Part shown: piece after piece, positions 32,666 through 45,189 of the stretch
Position numbering within the stretch: the first letter of the stretch is position 1
Layout: the number at the start of each line of letters is the position of its first letter
Origin: Taiwanofungus camphoratus
Taxonomy: Eukaryota; Basidiomycota; Agaricomycetes; Polyporales; Taiwanofungaceae
Length of the DNA: 64,000 nucleotides
Assembly: GCA_003999685.1 (NCBI GenBank)
Contig: CP021220.1
Coordinates: 1,922,001 to 1,986,000, forward strand
Direction of reading: 5' to 3'
Notes under the pieces: model-generated
Told to the model about the DNA's origin: nothing
The model's input: only the letters and a program-made list of their open reading frames with translations
Database searches by the model: none
Position numbers and translations under genes: made by a program

Positions 32666-35600
32666 ATTTCGAGGATTTGAGAAATCAAGGAGAGGTCGCC
32701 CTGGTCGTTGAGTATGAATCCGATACCCCTAAAATCGTGTCTTTCGCTGCTGTAAATGCAGCAGATAACAATTCTGTTCCTGCGCTCTATCTATCAGTCT
32801 CTAACTCTGTGTCTAGCTATCTGCAGTCTCTCTATTTTAGCGAAACTTCGAAAGTCTCGGAAGGTCCGGCTGATCATACTAGGTGGCTATCTGGCTTTCT
32901 AGCAGCAGCAACACCGCACGAGGCTCCCTTCCTTTCACACGATAATCCGAATTCTCTCCCTATGCTTTCGCTTTCCGCCTCTAAAGACATATCCTCTATC
33001 CCCATTCCAGGTCCCAGGAACGCTACGAAGGTCACGAAGTCAGCCCGAAGACCCTCCCTTGCTCCTAATCCGAGGGTATCCCTTCCTAAGTTGTCAGATT
33101 CTTCCCCTATTCCTACATTTGCAGCATCGAAAAAGAAGTACAAGCCCGTAGCGCTGAAGACTCGCCCTATTCTGGGAGCTTTGGACGAACGATTCCGAAT
33201 CATTCGCGAAATTAAAGGCGACCCTTTAGCGACGATGCCTACCCTATCACCGACTCCACCACCTTTCGAACCTACTTCGCGATATACGCAAGAACGGCAC
33301 GATCTCACGGACAAGCTACACAGTGGAGACTTCCTACAACCAGCAGAGAGGGACCTACTACATCATTTTATGACCCTACACGCTGATGCGTTCGCTTGGA
33401 ATGACTCCGAAAGGGGGTGCTTCAAGCCGGAGTACTTCCCTCCTATCGACTTTCCGGTAGTACCGCACACGCCATGGGTACAAAAGAACATTCCTATCCC
33501 ACCCGGAATCTACAACGAAGTGTGCGCAATCATCAAAAAGAAGATGGCAGCTGGGGTCTACGAACCTTCAAATTCTTCCTATCGTTCACGATGGTTTTGT
33601 GTGGTGAAGAAAGACGGAAAGTCCCTACGCCTTGTACATAGTCTGGAACCCCTAAACGCTGTCACGATTCAACACTCAGGCGTTCCCCCGACTCCCGAAC
33701 ACCTCGCAGAACAGTTCGGAGGACGACCTTGTGGTGCTATGTTGGATCTATATGTAGGCTACGATGAACGCTTGATAGCGGAGACTTCGCGCGATCTTAC
33801 GACATTTCAAACACCTTTCGGAGCTATGAGATTGGTCACTCTACCTATGGGATGGACCAACTCGGTCCCTATCTTCCACGATGATGTTACGCACATCCTA
33901 CAGCCCGAAATTCCTCACCTAACGGTTCCCTATATCGACGATGTTCCGGTCAAAGGCCCTGAAAGTTCGTACGATCTCGTACCTATTTCGGAGAACCCAG
34001 GCATTCGAAAGTTTGTTTGGGAACATTTTACGAACCTCAATAGGATAGTCACACGCATGCGCTATGCAGGAGGTACCTTTTCTGGAGTTAAAAGCATTCT
34101 AATTGCCCGCGAAATCACCGTTGTGGGGCATCGGTGTACTCCAGAAGGTCGCCTACCGGACGAGTCTCGTGTTGCAGCCATACGCAACTGGGGACCTTGT
34201 GTGACCCTATCTGACGTTCGAGCCTTTTTAGGAACCATTGGAGTGGTCCGTATCTTCATCCGAAACTTCGCACATCGTGCAGATGCCTTAGTACGCCTAA
34301 CGCGAAAGGCGGTACCCTTCGAATTTGGTCCAGCGCAAATCGCAGCGCAGGAGGACCTTAAGGATGCTTTGCTGTCCTCTCCAGCTCTCCGATCCATTAA
34401 CTATTCATCAGGTGCGCCCGTGATCTTAGCGGTTGACACCTCCTATATTGCAGTTGGCTATCACCTTTGCCAATGCGATGAGGACAACCCTAAAGTCCGA
34501 TTCTACAATCGTTTCGGATCCATCACCCTAAATGATCGCGAGCGGAGGTTCTCGCAACCGAAGTTAGAGATCTACGGATTGTTTCGAGCACTTCGCGTAC
34601 TACGAATCTACCTAATCGGAGTCAGGAACCTTATAGTGGAAGTGGATGCACGCTATATCAAAGGGATGTTGCAAAATCCGGACATCGCACCCAGCGCGAG
34701 TATAAATCGCTGGATCGTATCGATTCTAACCTTCCATTTCACCCTAGTACATGTACCAGGTACGATGCATGGACCAGATGGACTATCAAGATGAACCCCC
34801 CAGCCAGGAGATCAAGAAGAGAGCAGCGAAGAAGACTTCGAAGACTGGATAGACAAAATGCACTCGTTTCTACATCACATCCAAGCCCCCCCTTCCCATC
34901 CTATACCATCGATTTCTACCCTATTCCCTTACGAATTCGCCTCTAACATTCCTATCACAACACCCACACCTCCGATAGCTCCAACCTTCGCCTCCGAGTT
35001 GGCTGAGGACAGCCAAGGTCTCAATAGGGAGGAGGAGAGCTACGATACCGTCCCAAGATCCGAAATGGCCAAGGAAGCTGACGCAAGACTTGACTTAGTA
35101 GCAAAATTCCTACGAAGCCTCGCGAGACCTGCCAACCTACCGGATGCAGAATACGAAGGTTTCGTAAAATACTGTCTTCTATTCTTCCTCGATGAGGACA
35201 TACTATGGCGCAAAGATCCACAAGGAGCTCACAAACTAGTTGTTAAGCAGGCAGATCGTCTACGAATCCTCCGAGAATGTCACGATGCAGTCGCGCATCG
35301 AGGAATACACGCTACGAAGGTGCTGATTTCAGAGCGGTTTTGGTGGCCCTACCATCATATCGACATTGCCTGGTATGTTCGAAGCTGCCACCTATGCCAG
35401 ATTCGCCAAGTGCGGCAGATCCTAATTCCTCCTACGGTCGCTACGCCCGCTCCGATCTTCGCAAAGGTTCACATAGATACCATGCATATGCCCCCTTCTA
35501 ACGGATTTAGGTACTTGGTGCAAGGCCGGTGTTCTCTAACCCAATACCCCGAATTTCGGATGCTTCGCAAGGAGACGGCTAAAGCTTTGGCAGAATGGCT

Positions 35601-36474
35601 CTTCGAAGACTTTGTTTGTAGGTGGGGCGCGCTATCGGAGATAGTCACGGACAACGGTGCTCCCTTCGTAAAAGCTACGAACTACATAGCGAAGAAGTAC
35701 CAGCTACGACATATCCGAATTAGCGGATACAATTCGCGTGCCAACGGACTGGTGGAGAGGCCTCACTTCGATGTTAGGCAGGCTCTATTCAAGGCCGTGG
35801 ATGGCGAAGAGTCTAAATGGTCTCAGGCAACGTACTCAGTCTTCTGGTCCGAAAGGATCACGACTCGAAAGCGCATGGGATGTTCGCCCTATTTCGCGGT
35901 CACTGGCACCCACCCTGTTATCCCTTTGGACGTCGTAGAGGCCACCTATATCCTTCCTCCTCCGTCCTCCATGCTATCCACGACCGATCTTATCGCACGT
36001 CGAGCTATCGCATTGCAAAAGCGGGTGACTCAGGTAGCGGAACTACATTCGAAGGTCTACGAAGCGCGAAGACAAGCTGCTCTGCGATTCGAAGAAAAGC
36101 ATAAGCACACCATCCACGATTTCAACTTCGAAAAGGGCGATTTAGTACTAATTCGCAACACACAGATAGAAAAGTCCCTAAATCGAAAGATGCGACCTCG
36201 CTACCTCGGCCCGGTACTCGTGGTATCTAGAAACAAAGGTGGTGCTTATATCCTATGCGAATTGGATGGTTCGGTACTCGACAGGCCTACGGCAGCCTTC
36301 CGAGTCATCCCCTACTTAGCGCGAAAAGCCCTCGAACTTCCTACCGAACTCTTGGACGTGTCGATGGAGCGACTTCGCGAACTAGAGCTGACTACCACCC
36401 AAGGTGATGACGAAGAACTAGGATCGTATCCCTACTCTCCTAAGTCCGGCTCTAGTCCATCCGAATCTCACTAA
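32620..36474 (+). CDS. Element B pol: reverse transcriptase, RNase H, integrase
   Basis: RT around 33480-34150, with VPYIDDVPVKG as catalytic box. RNase H around 34420-34790. Integrase spans about 34860-36474, with the zinc-binding HHCC part near HDAVAHRGIHATK and CHLCQIRQ and the catalytic core near HIDTMHMP and TDNGAPF. The C-terminus has GPVLVVSRNKGGAY but no chromodomain. Looks nearly whole. Confidence 0.88.
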
Positions 36475-37006
36475 AGAATCAGAGGAGCAATTGACGATAC
36501 CCCGACTTTAGCTAAGATTACGCTACGTCCATTTTACTTTTCGCTTACCCTTTGGTCATGTTTTACATTCCCCAACAAGCCCCCACTCAGTTTTGACAGC
36601 TACGAAGTTCCGAATGTCTACGAATTTTTACTTACAACATTTCCTACTTTTTACTATAGTGATTCAACTCACGAAGTCGCGATATCGTTCTAAAGGCTCC
36701 TAAAATGCCAAGCGGAGCGAAGATTGCGCGAGGGGCCTTAAGCCCTTCAAGGCCATGATGATTTACTGAGCCTAAATGAGCGCATTTTATCCCCCTAAGT
36801 CTTCTAATTCTTCGCTGTGTTGTTTGGTTACTTCACGCACTTAGGAACCTTTTCACAAGGACGACGTTTGCGTCCGCTTTATTCAGACTACTGTACACAT
36901 ATTGGGAAAGGTCCCTAGCAAAGGGACGCGCAACGAGAGAGAATACAGCACGTTGGTGCGACAGATACGGAACGGGCGAGATGACGAACTACGAACCCCC
37001 CACCTT

Positions 37007-38384
37007 CTAAACCTCGGCCTCGGCATCTTCCTCATCCTGCTCGGACTCACCAGAGGGACCAGGATCGGTAGAGGAGGTGGCGACGCGACGGCGAGGAAGG
37101 GGGAGAGAGCTCAAGTCGAGCGGCGCAGGCGTACGACCGGTTAGGGCGGTTTCGGCACGATAGAGCCCCGAGATGTAGTCTTCGAGACGCATCGCGCGAC
37201 TCTCGGCCATCGCGCGGTCATACCAGAGGCCTTCGACAACGGCTTGATGCGCAGGGGTGAGGCCGTCCAAGTATTCAGCGCCGTTAAGGGCCAGCGAGGC
37301 CTCGAGCGACATCGTAGGCGCAGGGGTCGACTTCGCCTTCTTGGACTCGCGGGCGCGAGGCGGGGACACCTGAGGAGGTTGGCCCGCAGCTAGGGAACGT
37401 CTTAACATCAGCAATGTCGCGATAACGAGGGCACGAGAAGCCCTACCACGCTTCGAAACGCGCACGCCGCGCTCCTTACCGTCTACGGAGAATCCGCCCC
37501 AATAACACCCCTGCGACTCTCGCAGGCACTTACCACACTTCACGGCGCCCGCGGGGAGTTCGCACTCGAAGTCTGCGGTGTAGGTGCTGCAGCGATCGCA
37601 CTAGGTAGCAATCATAAGCCGCGAACGGTCACGAAAAGGACGTGCACTCACCTTCGCATGAGTTCGCCTATGCTCCGCCGCCTTCGCCATGTTAGCCAGG
37701 GCTTCGGGCGTCGGAGGAGCCTTCGCCTTCGCAGTGTCCTTCCCCTGAGCAGGAGGGACCCCTACGAAGACACCCGAACTCGTGGACGAGGCGAGTTCGC
37801 CGACTTGGCCGCTAGAAACGGAGGCCATGATCGAGCTGGCCTGGGAAGCCGCGCGAGTAGAAGCTGCTGCCTTGGCCCGAGCTGAGGGACGACGAGTACG
37901 CGATGAGGTACGACTAGGGGCCGGCGAAGGAGCAGAAGACGAAGCCGCAAGTTGGGCAGCACGTTCAAGCGCAGCGCGCTCGGCCGCCTCCACACGAAGT
38001 CGTTCGGTCGCGCGGGCAAGTTCGCGCTGCGCGTCTCGCTCTTGAAGCATAGCGGCGAACTGAGGAAAGCCGGTACGCGCCCACGAGATCCACGACGAGT
38101 CCGCGAGAGGGAGGATCGCCGTCAAACCTTCGACGATGGCGGCCTCTAAAGTAGGATCGGCAGGAGCGTTCGAAGCCTGGGACAGGACCCGCCAGTTACC
38201 CTATAACGCAGTGAAGACGATGTATCGAGCGATCGAGGAGAATACGTACCACACGACGTCCTAAGTTCCTCGCCCACCGCAGATAATCTTCGGCCTCCGC
38301 TACGCCCTCCGGACGAGAATCGAGGAGCACCAGGACATCGCTGTGAGCTAGGCCAACACCATCAGAGTCCATATCGTCGAACAT
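37007..38384 (-). CDS. Antisense accessory gene of element B (Zn2Cys6-like cysteine cluster)
   Basis: On the strand opposite to gag-pol, between integrase and the 3' LTR, starting at the ATG at 38384 (MFDDMDSDGVGLAHSDV). The product has an N-terminal part, then an Ala/Arg/Ser-rich region with coiled-coil character (ELARATERLRVEAAERAALE). The cysteine cluster CDRCSTYTADFEC...CGKCLRESQGCYWGG has spacing C-x2-C-x8-C-x8-C-x2-C-x6-C. It ends in an acidic tail (SEQDEEDAEAEV). Intron-like segments separate the parts; one ends directly at the first Cys, exactly as in element A. Introns could persist in this retroelement because the genomic RNA carries them in antisense. No known family recognised; it may act in regulation or packaging, but this is inference. 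Confidence 0.65.
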
Positions 38385-38552
38385 GATGGGAAAGGGAAAG
38401 GCAAAAGGGAAGGAGGAGAAAAAGATAAGAGGCACCCACGATTTAGCTTCTATCAGGATATCGCCCGCTTCGCAGATCGGACGCGATAGGCTACAAATTC
38501 CCACGGTCGCGCACACTGACTGAGGACAGTCAGGATTTCAATAGGGAGGAGG

Positions 38553-40160
38553 TGATGAGTCCCGTAGCCTCCTGGCCCCCGAATCGCGATTTTAGGAGCT
38601 TTCTAATCCCCCAACCGACCACTCTAAGACTCTCCTACAGCCTACGACAGGAGGGATAGGTTCCTATAATATTCCTAACGCCCCCTCTCCTTCCTAAACC
38701 CTCCTAACACCCTACGAAGTCTTGCGAAGTCACACGAGGTGCTACGAGATTTCGAATGCTAGACGCGAAGTCCCTAACTCCTGCTAAGTCCACTATCGGA
38801 CACTGCCGGCCCTCCCATACTGTTCCATTGGATCTAGGTCCTATCTACTACGTCACTCATCCCGGGCTTAGCTAAGAAGTCTTAGCTAAGTCTCTCCTAG
38901 CTCTTGTGATTGCAGCTACCTCCGATAGGCTCCGAAACGGTCCGAAGTTCCGGAAGTTGGACTTAGGAAGCCTTGTGCACCCCCATGGGTCTCGATCCTA
39001 TGCCATAAGGTCATCCTAGGACGTACCCATATGACCCTCCACCCATTTAGGACACCTCCTGCCCCGATTAGGCCAAGTCCCGCTGCTAAGGACTTCGTGC
39101 GCTCTTAGCCCACTAAGATAGGTGATCACGGCGCATGGCTGCTCTCGGATAGTCATCCCGCCCTCGTGAATGAACTTGGTCACCTTTCTACCGTACGTAG
39201 TTCCCCTGTTTCAGTTCCTAATTAGTTCCTATCCCCCTCGTGTTCACTTCGGAGTCCATGCGCTTTAGTACACATTTCGGACTCGTAAGGATCGCTTCGC
39301 GCAAGATTAGTTCACCTCACGTTCCCCTATTTAGTCAGAGGTAGTTTACTATGTACAAGAGAGACCCCTCAGTGCACGCTTCTCTCTTTGGAATACCAGT
39401 TCCCCTGTAGCTCCGATCTCAGGAAAGCGCCGCGAGTACAACCTTAGGAACGGTCCTAAGGTCCCTAAGTCTCCACCCCAGCTTCGTTTCAGTACCTTTG
39501 AACTACGTCTACGCTCGCGATATATCTACGAACCACGTCTACGCTTCCCGAACTACGCACTACGATCTACGAAAGTCGCCGTGACTTCGCACCCTTCAGC
39601 ACCTTTTATAGCACCTATCCGGTGGGCCTCCGCCTTAGTTATACCCTTAGGCTCACGTTGCGTTATCCCTACGTCCTACGAATAGCCCTACGACCCTCCC
39701 ATAGCCTTAGTTACAGGCTATAGTACATCTCTCTACGCCCTCGAACTCTCCGACCTCTCCTACAGGTCTCCTACGCTAGCCAAACCTCGCCCACTTCGCT
39801 CTAACAAACTCCAAAAACCTTACGCCCTTTAGCTAACTCTAACCAGAAGGACTTCGCAGCATCTACGAAGTCAGCTCGCGCGATTTAGCTAAAACTTCGA
39901 AGGGCTTCGCAAAACCTCGAAGAACTTCGCATACTTCGGAGGGCCTCGCAAGGCCTCAGGGTTAGTATAGCACTTAGGAACAAGATCCTGTTGTGCAGGA
40001 CCCTTGGCCCCTTACTCCCCCACTTATAAAAACAAGACATACAGGTTTCCCGGTATCATACAGGTTGTAGCTCCTACCCTCACACCTTCACAGTTATCAC
40101 ACTACCCCCAGCCACGTTGCGGAGCACTCCCTAGGTACCAGGGTCCCCTAGGTCGTATCA
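38553..40160 (+). repeat. LTR B, copy 2 (3' LTR)
   Basis: 1608 bp, apparently identical to copy 1, preceded by a purine-rich tract. Confidence 0.95.
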
Positions 40161-40773
40161 ACGGACGAGACGCAAGCCTTCAAGATACTGTAGAAGGCAG
40201 ATAGTAGACGCAACTCTTCGAACGTAATCGAAGACGGAAGGACGCAGTAGAACGCAGTAGGTGACTAAATCGAAGGTGCTCTTCTTGAGCTCTGCAGGAT
40301 AGGGGAAAACTTCTCTGTTGTTCCGAGACACCATACATCGCATTTATACTACTGTACTATAATGTAAGGCGCATCGGGAGTGGCATAGTACGAGTGGCAT
40401 CCTAACTACTTGCGTACTACGAATTATGGAGTGGCATGAAATATACTAAGACAAGACCTGGGGCCGTAGCGTTATCGAGTACATCGAGTGGCGCATCGTA
40501 GCAAATCGAGCGATATCGGAGTGGCGAGACCGGTCACGTGCAAGGACATTGAGTGGCAACTGCGTGTGGCGTATTGTGCGTAGAGGGACCGGTACACCAG
40601 AACATCGGACCGGAACTGGCAGAGTGGCGGTGGCGTGATTCGAGGCTATCGGAGAGTCCCACGGTGGCTTTTCGGGCTGTATTGGACATGTCGAGTGGCG
40701 TCGAAGTCATGACTAAGGTCCTAGGGTCGAGTGAGGGCGCTCTGCGGGGTCTAGAAGGGCCTGGCGCCTATCA

Positions 40774-41726
40774 GCGGCCCGGTGATCGGGTCGTGGATCG
40801 GTACATTGATCGCTTTGAGCGGGTGTTCTTGGACGGAAAGGGTCCAAACAAACGCTCTCCTGAATTCGCCGACTGGTTGGAGTTCACCTGGTGGCCGGAA
40901 TTTCGGTGCCAGCTGGCCCAGCCAGAAGGGCGAATGCTGTTCACTGATGGGTTGTATGCAAATGCACCAGCAGTGAGATCTGGTAGCGCGTGGCTCGTCG
41001 TAGACGGGGAAGATCACGTTGCTCATGGAAAGTTCGGGGCTGGTAAGGTCCAGAGTTTCGATGCGGAGATGCTGGCATTGGCGCGCGGGCTGCATGAAGC
41101 GGTCCGTGACATCCCTGCCCACATCACCACCCTCATAGTCTGTTCCGATAACCAATCGGCACTTGACCGAATATTCAAGCCGGAAGTTGGGCCATCGCAG
41201 ATGGCAGCGGTCATGGCTTCTCAACACGTAAGAGCGTTCCTTGATGCGGATGAACACCGACACATTGTCCTTTTTTGGGTCCCATCCCATAAAGGCATTT
41301 TTCAGAACGAGTTCGTCAATGAACTTGCGAAGAAGGCATTGGATGATCCCCAACCGGAATTCATCTCACAATCGATGGCCCTTGCTCGTGTGAAGGCAAG
41401 GGTCAAAAAGCGCTGGGGGACATTAGTCGACAATCCCAGCTATTGCGGTCGACGGTTATGGAAAGTAACCGAGGACGCCCTACCGCTGCATGGGACTTCG
41501 GCCAAGGGCACGTGGGTCTTGAAGGCAGCTGGCAAGTCCAACAAGGAGGTGGCACGCGTATGTCGTGTGCTCACCAACCATTTCCCAGGTGGTGAATACC
41601 GCTCTAGGTTCAACATCCCAGGCCCTCACCTCTGTTTATGCGGAGCAGAGGAAACTCGGGAACATGTGCTCTTCAACTGTCCATTCTGGATCAGGACGAA
41701 GCACCAACAGGGTCCTCGTAATCCGC
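40774..41726 (+). pseudogene. LINE RNase H piece, inverted relative to the rest of the LINE
   Basis: Reads on the plus strand while the other LINE pieces read on the minus strand. RNase H motifs: LFTDG (Asp), SFDAEMLALARGL (Glu), VCSDNQSAL (Asp), then FWVPSHKGIFQNEFVNELAKK, in which the usual final catalytic Asp is Asn. A C-terminal LCLCGAEETREHVLFNCPFW has the CCHC pattern typical of LINE RNase H tails. The piece is bounded on both sides by LTR A copies in opposite orientation. Its first codons (RPGDRVVDRYIDRF) continue in frame from the RT piece at 42711 if it is turned round. Confidence 0.9.
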
Positions 41727-42706
41727 TGATAGGCGCCAGGCCCTTCTAGACCCCACGGAGCACCCTCACTCGACCCTAGGACCTTAGTCATGACTTCGAC
41801 GCCACTCGACATGTCCAATACAGCCCGAAAAGCCACCGCGGGACTCTCTGATAGCCTCGAATCACACCACCGCCACTCCGCCAGTTCCGGTCCGATGTTC
41901 TGGTGTACCGGTCCCTCTACGCACAATACGCCACACGCAGTTGCCACTCAATGTCCTTGCACGTGACCGGTCTCGCCACTCCGATATCGCTCGATTTGCT
42001 ACGATGCGCCACTCGATGTACTCGATAACGCTACGGCCCCAGGTCTTGTCTTAGTATATTTCATGCCACTCCATAATTCGTAGTACGCAAGTAGTTAGGA
42101 TGCCACTCGTACTATGCCACTCCCGATGCGCCTTACATTATAGTACAGTAGTATAAATGCGATGTATGGTGTCTCGGAACAACAGAGAAGTTTTCCCCTA
42201 TCCTGCAGAGCTCAAGAAGAGCACCTTCGATTTAGTCACCTACTGCGTTCTACTGCGTCCTTCCGTCTTCGATTATGTTCGAAGAGTTGCGTCTACTATC
42301 TGCCTTCTACAGTATCTTGAAGGCTTGCGTCTCGTCCGTCTTCGACATCAGTCGAAGAAGTTGCGTTCAGTCTTACATCCGCCTTCGAGCCACATCGAAG
42401 GACTGCGCTAGCATCTCTCTCTAACCCAAGTCCGCCTTCTACAGAAATTCGAAGGGCTGTATATCAGCTAAGTTCTCACGTTTAAGCCTCTCCCTAGTAT
42501 AGTACAGCATAGTAGCGCATCGAAGCTACGTTGAGCAGTCGCGACACACGTAGAGGGTCGTCGAAGACCTTCGTAGACGTCTCTCGACCCATTTGAGATC
42601 AGGAACCCTTTGCTGCTGACTCTCCCCTCCACACTAACTAGTTCTATAGCTTTCCAGCTTCTCTAGGTCGTACCCAGTTGGGGTTGGAGTGTTATAGTGC
42701 GCATCA
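41727..42706 (+). repeat. Solo LTR A, copy 3, in reverse orientation
   Basis: 980 bp, the reverse complement of copies 1 and 2 (starts TGATAGGCGCC, ends GTGCGCATCA). It is flanked by CCGC at 41723-41726 and 42707-42710, the reverse complement of the GCGG found at element A. No internal region is present. Confidence 0.93.
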
Positions 42707-44646
42707 CCGCGCCTCCGGATGGAGTGGTGCAAAGTCTTCTGATGACTGCTGCGCGATGCAATCTATGAACGTCATGGGGGTGACAGCCTGTTTTTTGCCA
42801 CGGCGTGAATTAAGCGGCCATGGCGCAGTGATATTGGTGACATTGGTCGCCCAATAAGGTGGAAGGGCAGCCCTCATTGCCCTTCATGAACTCGCCACGC
42901 TCGAAGCGCAGCTTTTTCCATGTATTGGTCGACCTGGATGCGGATGGGGACCAACCCACCCAACATCTCCATTGCCCTGATCGGTGTGGTCTTAAAACAG
43001 CCGGTGATCCACCTAGCTGCTCTCGACTGGGCAGTCTGCAGTTCTTTTGCAGCCCATTTGAGGCCCTTCCACTGTGGATTCCACCACAGTTGAGCGCCAT
43101 ATAACATCAACAGAACGACGTGCGCTATATAGAGCCGCCTTTTGTTGATGGGATGGAACCCGCGTGCCGAATTACCGAGCATGCGAAGTGCATTGCACGT
43201 GCTAGCCGCCTTATTGGCATAGAACCGCACGTGTGCATGGAAGCTAAGCTTAGGGTCTAAAAAGAACCCAAGATAGCGCATTGTGTCCTTTGCTCGCAAA
43301 GTGACTTCGTGTCCATCAGTCTGGATGGTTAAATCCGGACCCAGGGGTCGTGAAGTTGAATACCCCTTCTGGCGCTTCCAGAAGTGCATCAGCTCCAGCT
43401 TATCTCCTTCAACGCCTAAACCTAAACGGTTCAGGTCGCCTACCAGATCATGGAAGACATCCGCCAAAATAGCATTGTTCTTCAGGACGAGGGCTTGCGG
43501 GCTGTCATCAACAGCCTTCAGTGAAGCCACCATGATGAGACCGTCGTCCACATAGAACTGGGTCCCTGTTCGGCCCAGTTGTACCAAATGGACTGGCACC
43601 CACTTGTGTATTACCGGTGCAATGTAAACCCCAGATAAAATTGGGGATAAACTCGATCCTTGGCCGACTCCGACATCAAAGTCAGATGGATTGATCAAGG
43701 TACCATTGAACAAGAATCGGGTTTTTTGCCCAATCAAGTAATTTGCCATGAAATTACAGAGCTTGCTATTGAAGCCCTGCTTTCGCATGATTCCTACCAG
43801 TGCATCATGATTGATGGACGGGTAGAACTGTGACACATCGAGCAATAGCACTGATGGGATAAGGTTGCGCGCCCATGCCTCTTTGACATTGTGCACTAGT
43901 TGAATGCCAGCATCAGTGGTGCTATGCTGCATAGCCCCACCGAACTGACATGGGTGTAGAATTCCCCACTTCTGCGCATCCCACTGCATTCGTTTGGCAA
44001 TGATCTTTTCGAACAGTTTGCCAAAACAATTCAGCAAGCAGATAGGCCTGTAGGCCTTCGCTAGCGTATAGTCTGGTTTGTTCGGTTTGGGTAGAACCAC
44101 CGTAACAGACCGCTTGAATACACTCGGATAGACCTCGAAATCGAGGCAAGCGTTATAGTATGCATGCAGCCACTGCCGCACATGTATACCGAGATCGGTC
44201 TCGATGCCCTCCTCGGAGCGCTCGATCCGGTCCATCATCCATTTAATCCACATCCAGTTCACGTGATCGGGACCGGGTGCAGATGTATTACTAGTGGATT
44301 TAAGATTCTCGCGAATCTCAAACTCACTAATGTCTGGTAGAGTCAATTCCTCCCTTTGAGGAATTTCATCCACAAATGACAGATCCACCGGCCATGGGTT
44401 GGCAGGCGTGAACTGAGCTTGAAAGGCACGACTGAGATCAGCCGCACTTTGGACTGGCACATCATTAGCTTGCCACAGCTGGATAGTGGCCTCTTGTCGT
44501 CTCGGCTTTGTCCAGGTGACAAAGTCTGAGATCAATTGAGGATTGGATTCATCCATGATCCGATCAAAGTGTGCGCGCTTTGCCCGCTTCGTGGCAAGAT
44601 GGAGTGTTGCACGTTGTTTATACCGTTCGGACCGAAGTTCGGTGGC
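42707..44646 (-). pseudogene. LINE reverse transcriptase piece
   Basis: Reads on the minus strand from 44646 to 42707. A long open stretch spans 44556-42874. RT motifs in order: NTSAPGPDHVNW, VLPKPNKPDYTLAKAYRPI, LLNCFGKLFEKIIAKR, LLLDVSQFYPSINHD, GVGQGSSLSPILSGVY, the catalytic box FYVDDGLI, and the thumb MRYLGFFLDPKLSFHAHV. The connection to RNase H is out of frame near 42880. The sequence upstream of 44556 continues into the endonuclease piece at 60043 once element C is ignored. Confidence 0.92.
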
Positions 44647-45189
44647 TGATACAAACTGGTATCAACGACCGGAAAGCCTCGAACGTGAGGACCTGGCTAC
44701 TAGAGATAGTAGTGAGGCTTTATGGACACTGCGTATGTCCTCCTGGGCGAAGTCGATAGAGTCGAGCGAGTACTCAGGTACGAAGCGAGAGGTCGCAAGA
44801 TACGAGTATAAGATTGCTAGTGGTGACTAGCTACTTGGTAACCAGATCGAACTTAAGGTCCGACCCACAAAGTACAGGGCCTTATATACGTATTCTACTC
44901 TGCGCACGGACCATGGCACGTGGTCTAAGAATCAGCATGAGTAAGCATAAGTAAGGCGATATGAGTCATCGGGCCGTATTAGCAATCAGTAAGCGTAAGA
45001 CGGAATGTGTAAGCGGGGCCCGATATGAGTCATAGTCCATGAGTAACCGGGGCCCGTACCGTAAGCAGCGATGAATCAAGGCGCTGCGCGACGAAGCTGG
45101 GCCTACCCGAGGCCTGTCCTAGAAGCGAAAGGTCATGGGACCGGTCCGAGGTCCGACCGATAAGATATGCGATAAAAGAAATTGTATCA
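44647..45189 (-). repeat. LTR C, left copy (3' LTR)
   Basis: 543 bp, TGATACAAAC...AATTGTATCA on the plus strand. Almost identical to the right copy. Confidence 0.95.

Larger units (their letters stand above)
28084..40160 (+). mobile_element. Element B: young Ty3/Gypsy-like LTR retrotransposon with antisense accessory gene
   Basis: 12,077 bp, flanked by the 4 bp duplication ACGG (28080-28083 and 40161-40164) inside LTR A copy 2. Its LTRs are 1608 bp each and show no difference by eye, so this is one of the youngest insertions. Order on the plus strand: primer-binding site, gag with protease, RT-RNase H, integrase without chromodomain. An accessory gene on the minus strand follows, then a purine tract (aatagggaggagg) and the 3' LTR. 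It is nearly whole, with perhaps one break in pol. It shares architecture and primer site with element A but differs in LTR sequence. Confidence 0.93.
18337..40773 (-). mobile_element. Element A: Ty3/Gypsy-like LTR retrotransposon with antisense accessory gene
   Basis: LTRs of 980 bp at 18337-19316 and 27713-40773 (the second split by element B). TG...CA ends and a 4 bp target duplication GCGG at 18333-18336 and 40774-40777 define it. Without element B it is about 10.4 kb. It reads on the minus strand: primer-binding site, gag with zinc knuckle, protease, RT-RNase H, integrase without chromodomain. An extra gene on the plus strand lies between integrase and the 3' LTR. A purine tract precedes the 3' LTR. 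By eye the two LTRs differ at about ten places (about 1%), so insertion is recent but older than B. The coding region is broken, with several breaks. Confidence 0.9.
27713..40773 (-). repeat. LTR A, copy 2 (5' LTR of element A, split by element B)
   Basis: The two parts 27713-28083 and 40165-40773 add up to exactly 980 bp, the same as copy 1. The split is the ACGG target duplication of element B. Confidence 0.92.

Noticed and set aside
40553-40773. N-terminal part of a protein fused to the RNase H frame
   Set aside because: This stretch lies wholly inside LTR A; the open frame crosses the LTR/LINE boundary by chance.
40751-41353. 200-codon minus-strand frame in the RNase H piece
   Set aside because: Shadow of the plus-strand RNase H coding sequence, which has clear catalytic motifs and a CCHC tail.
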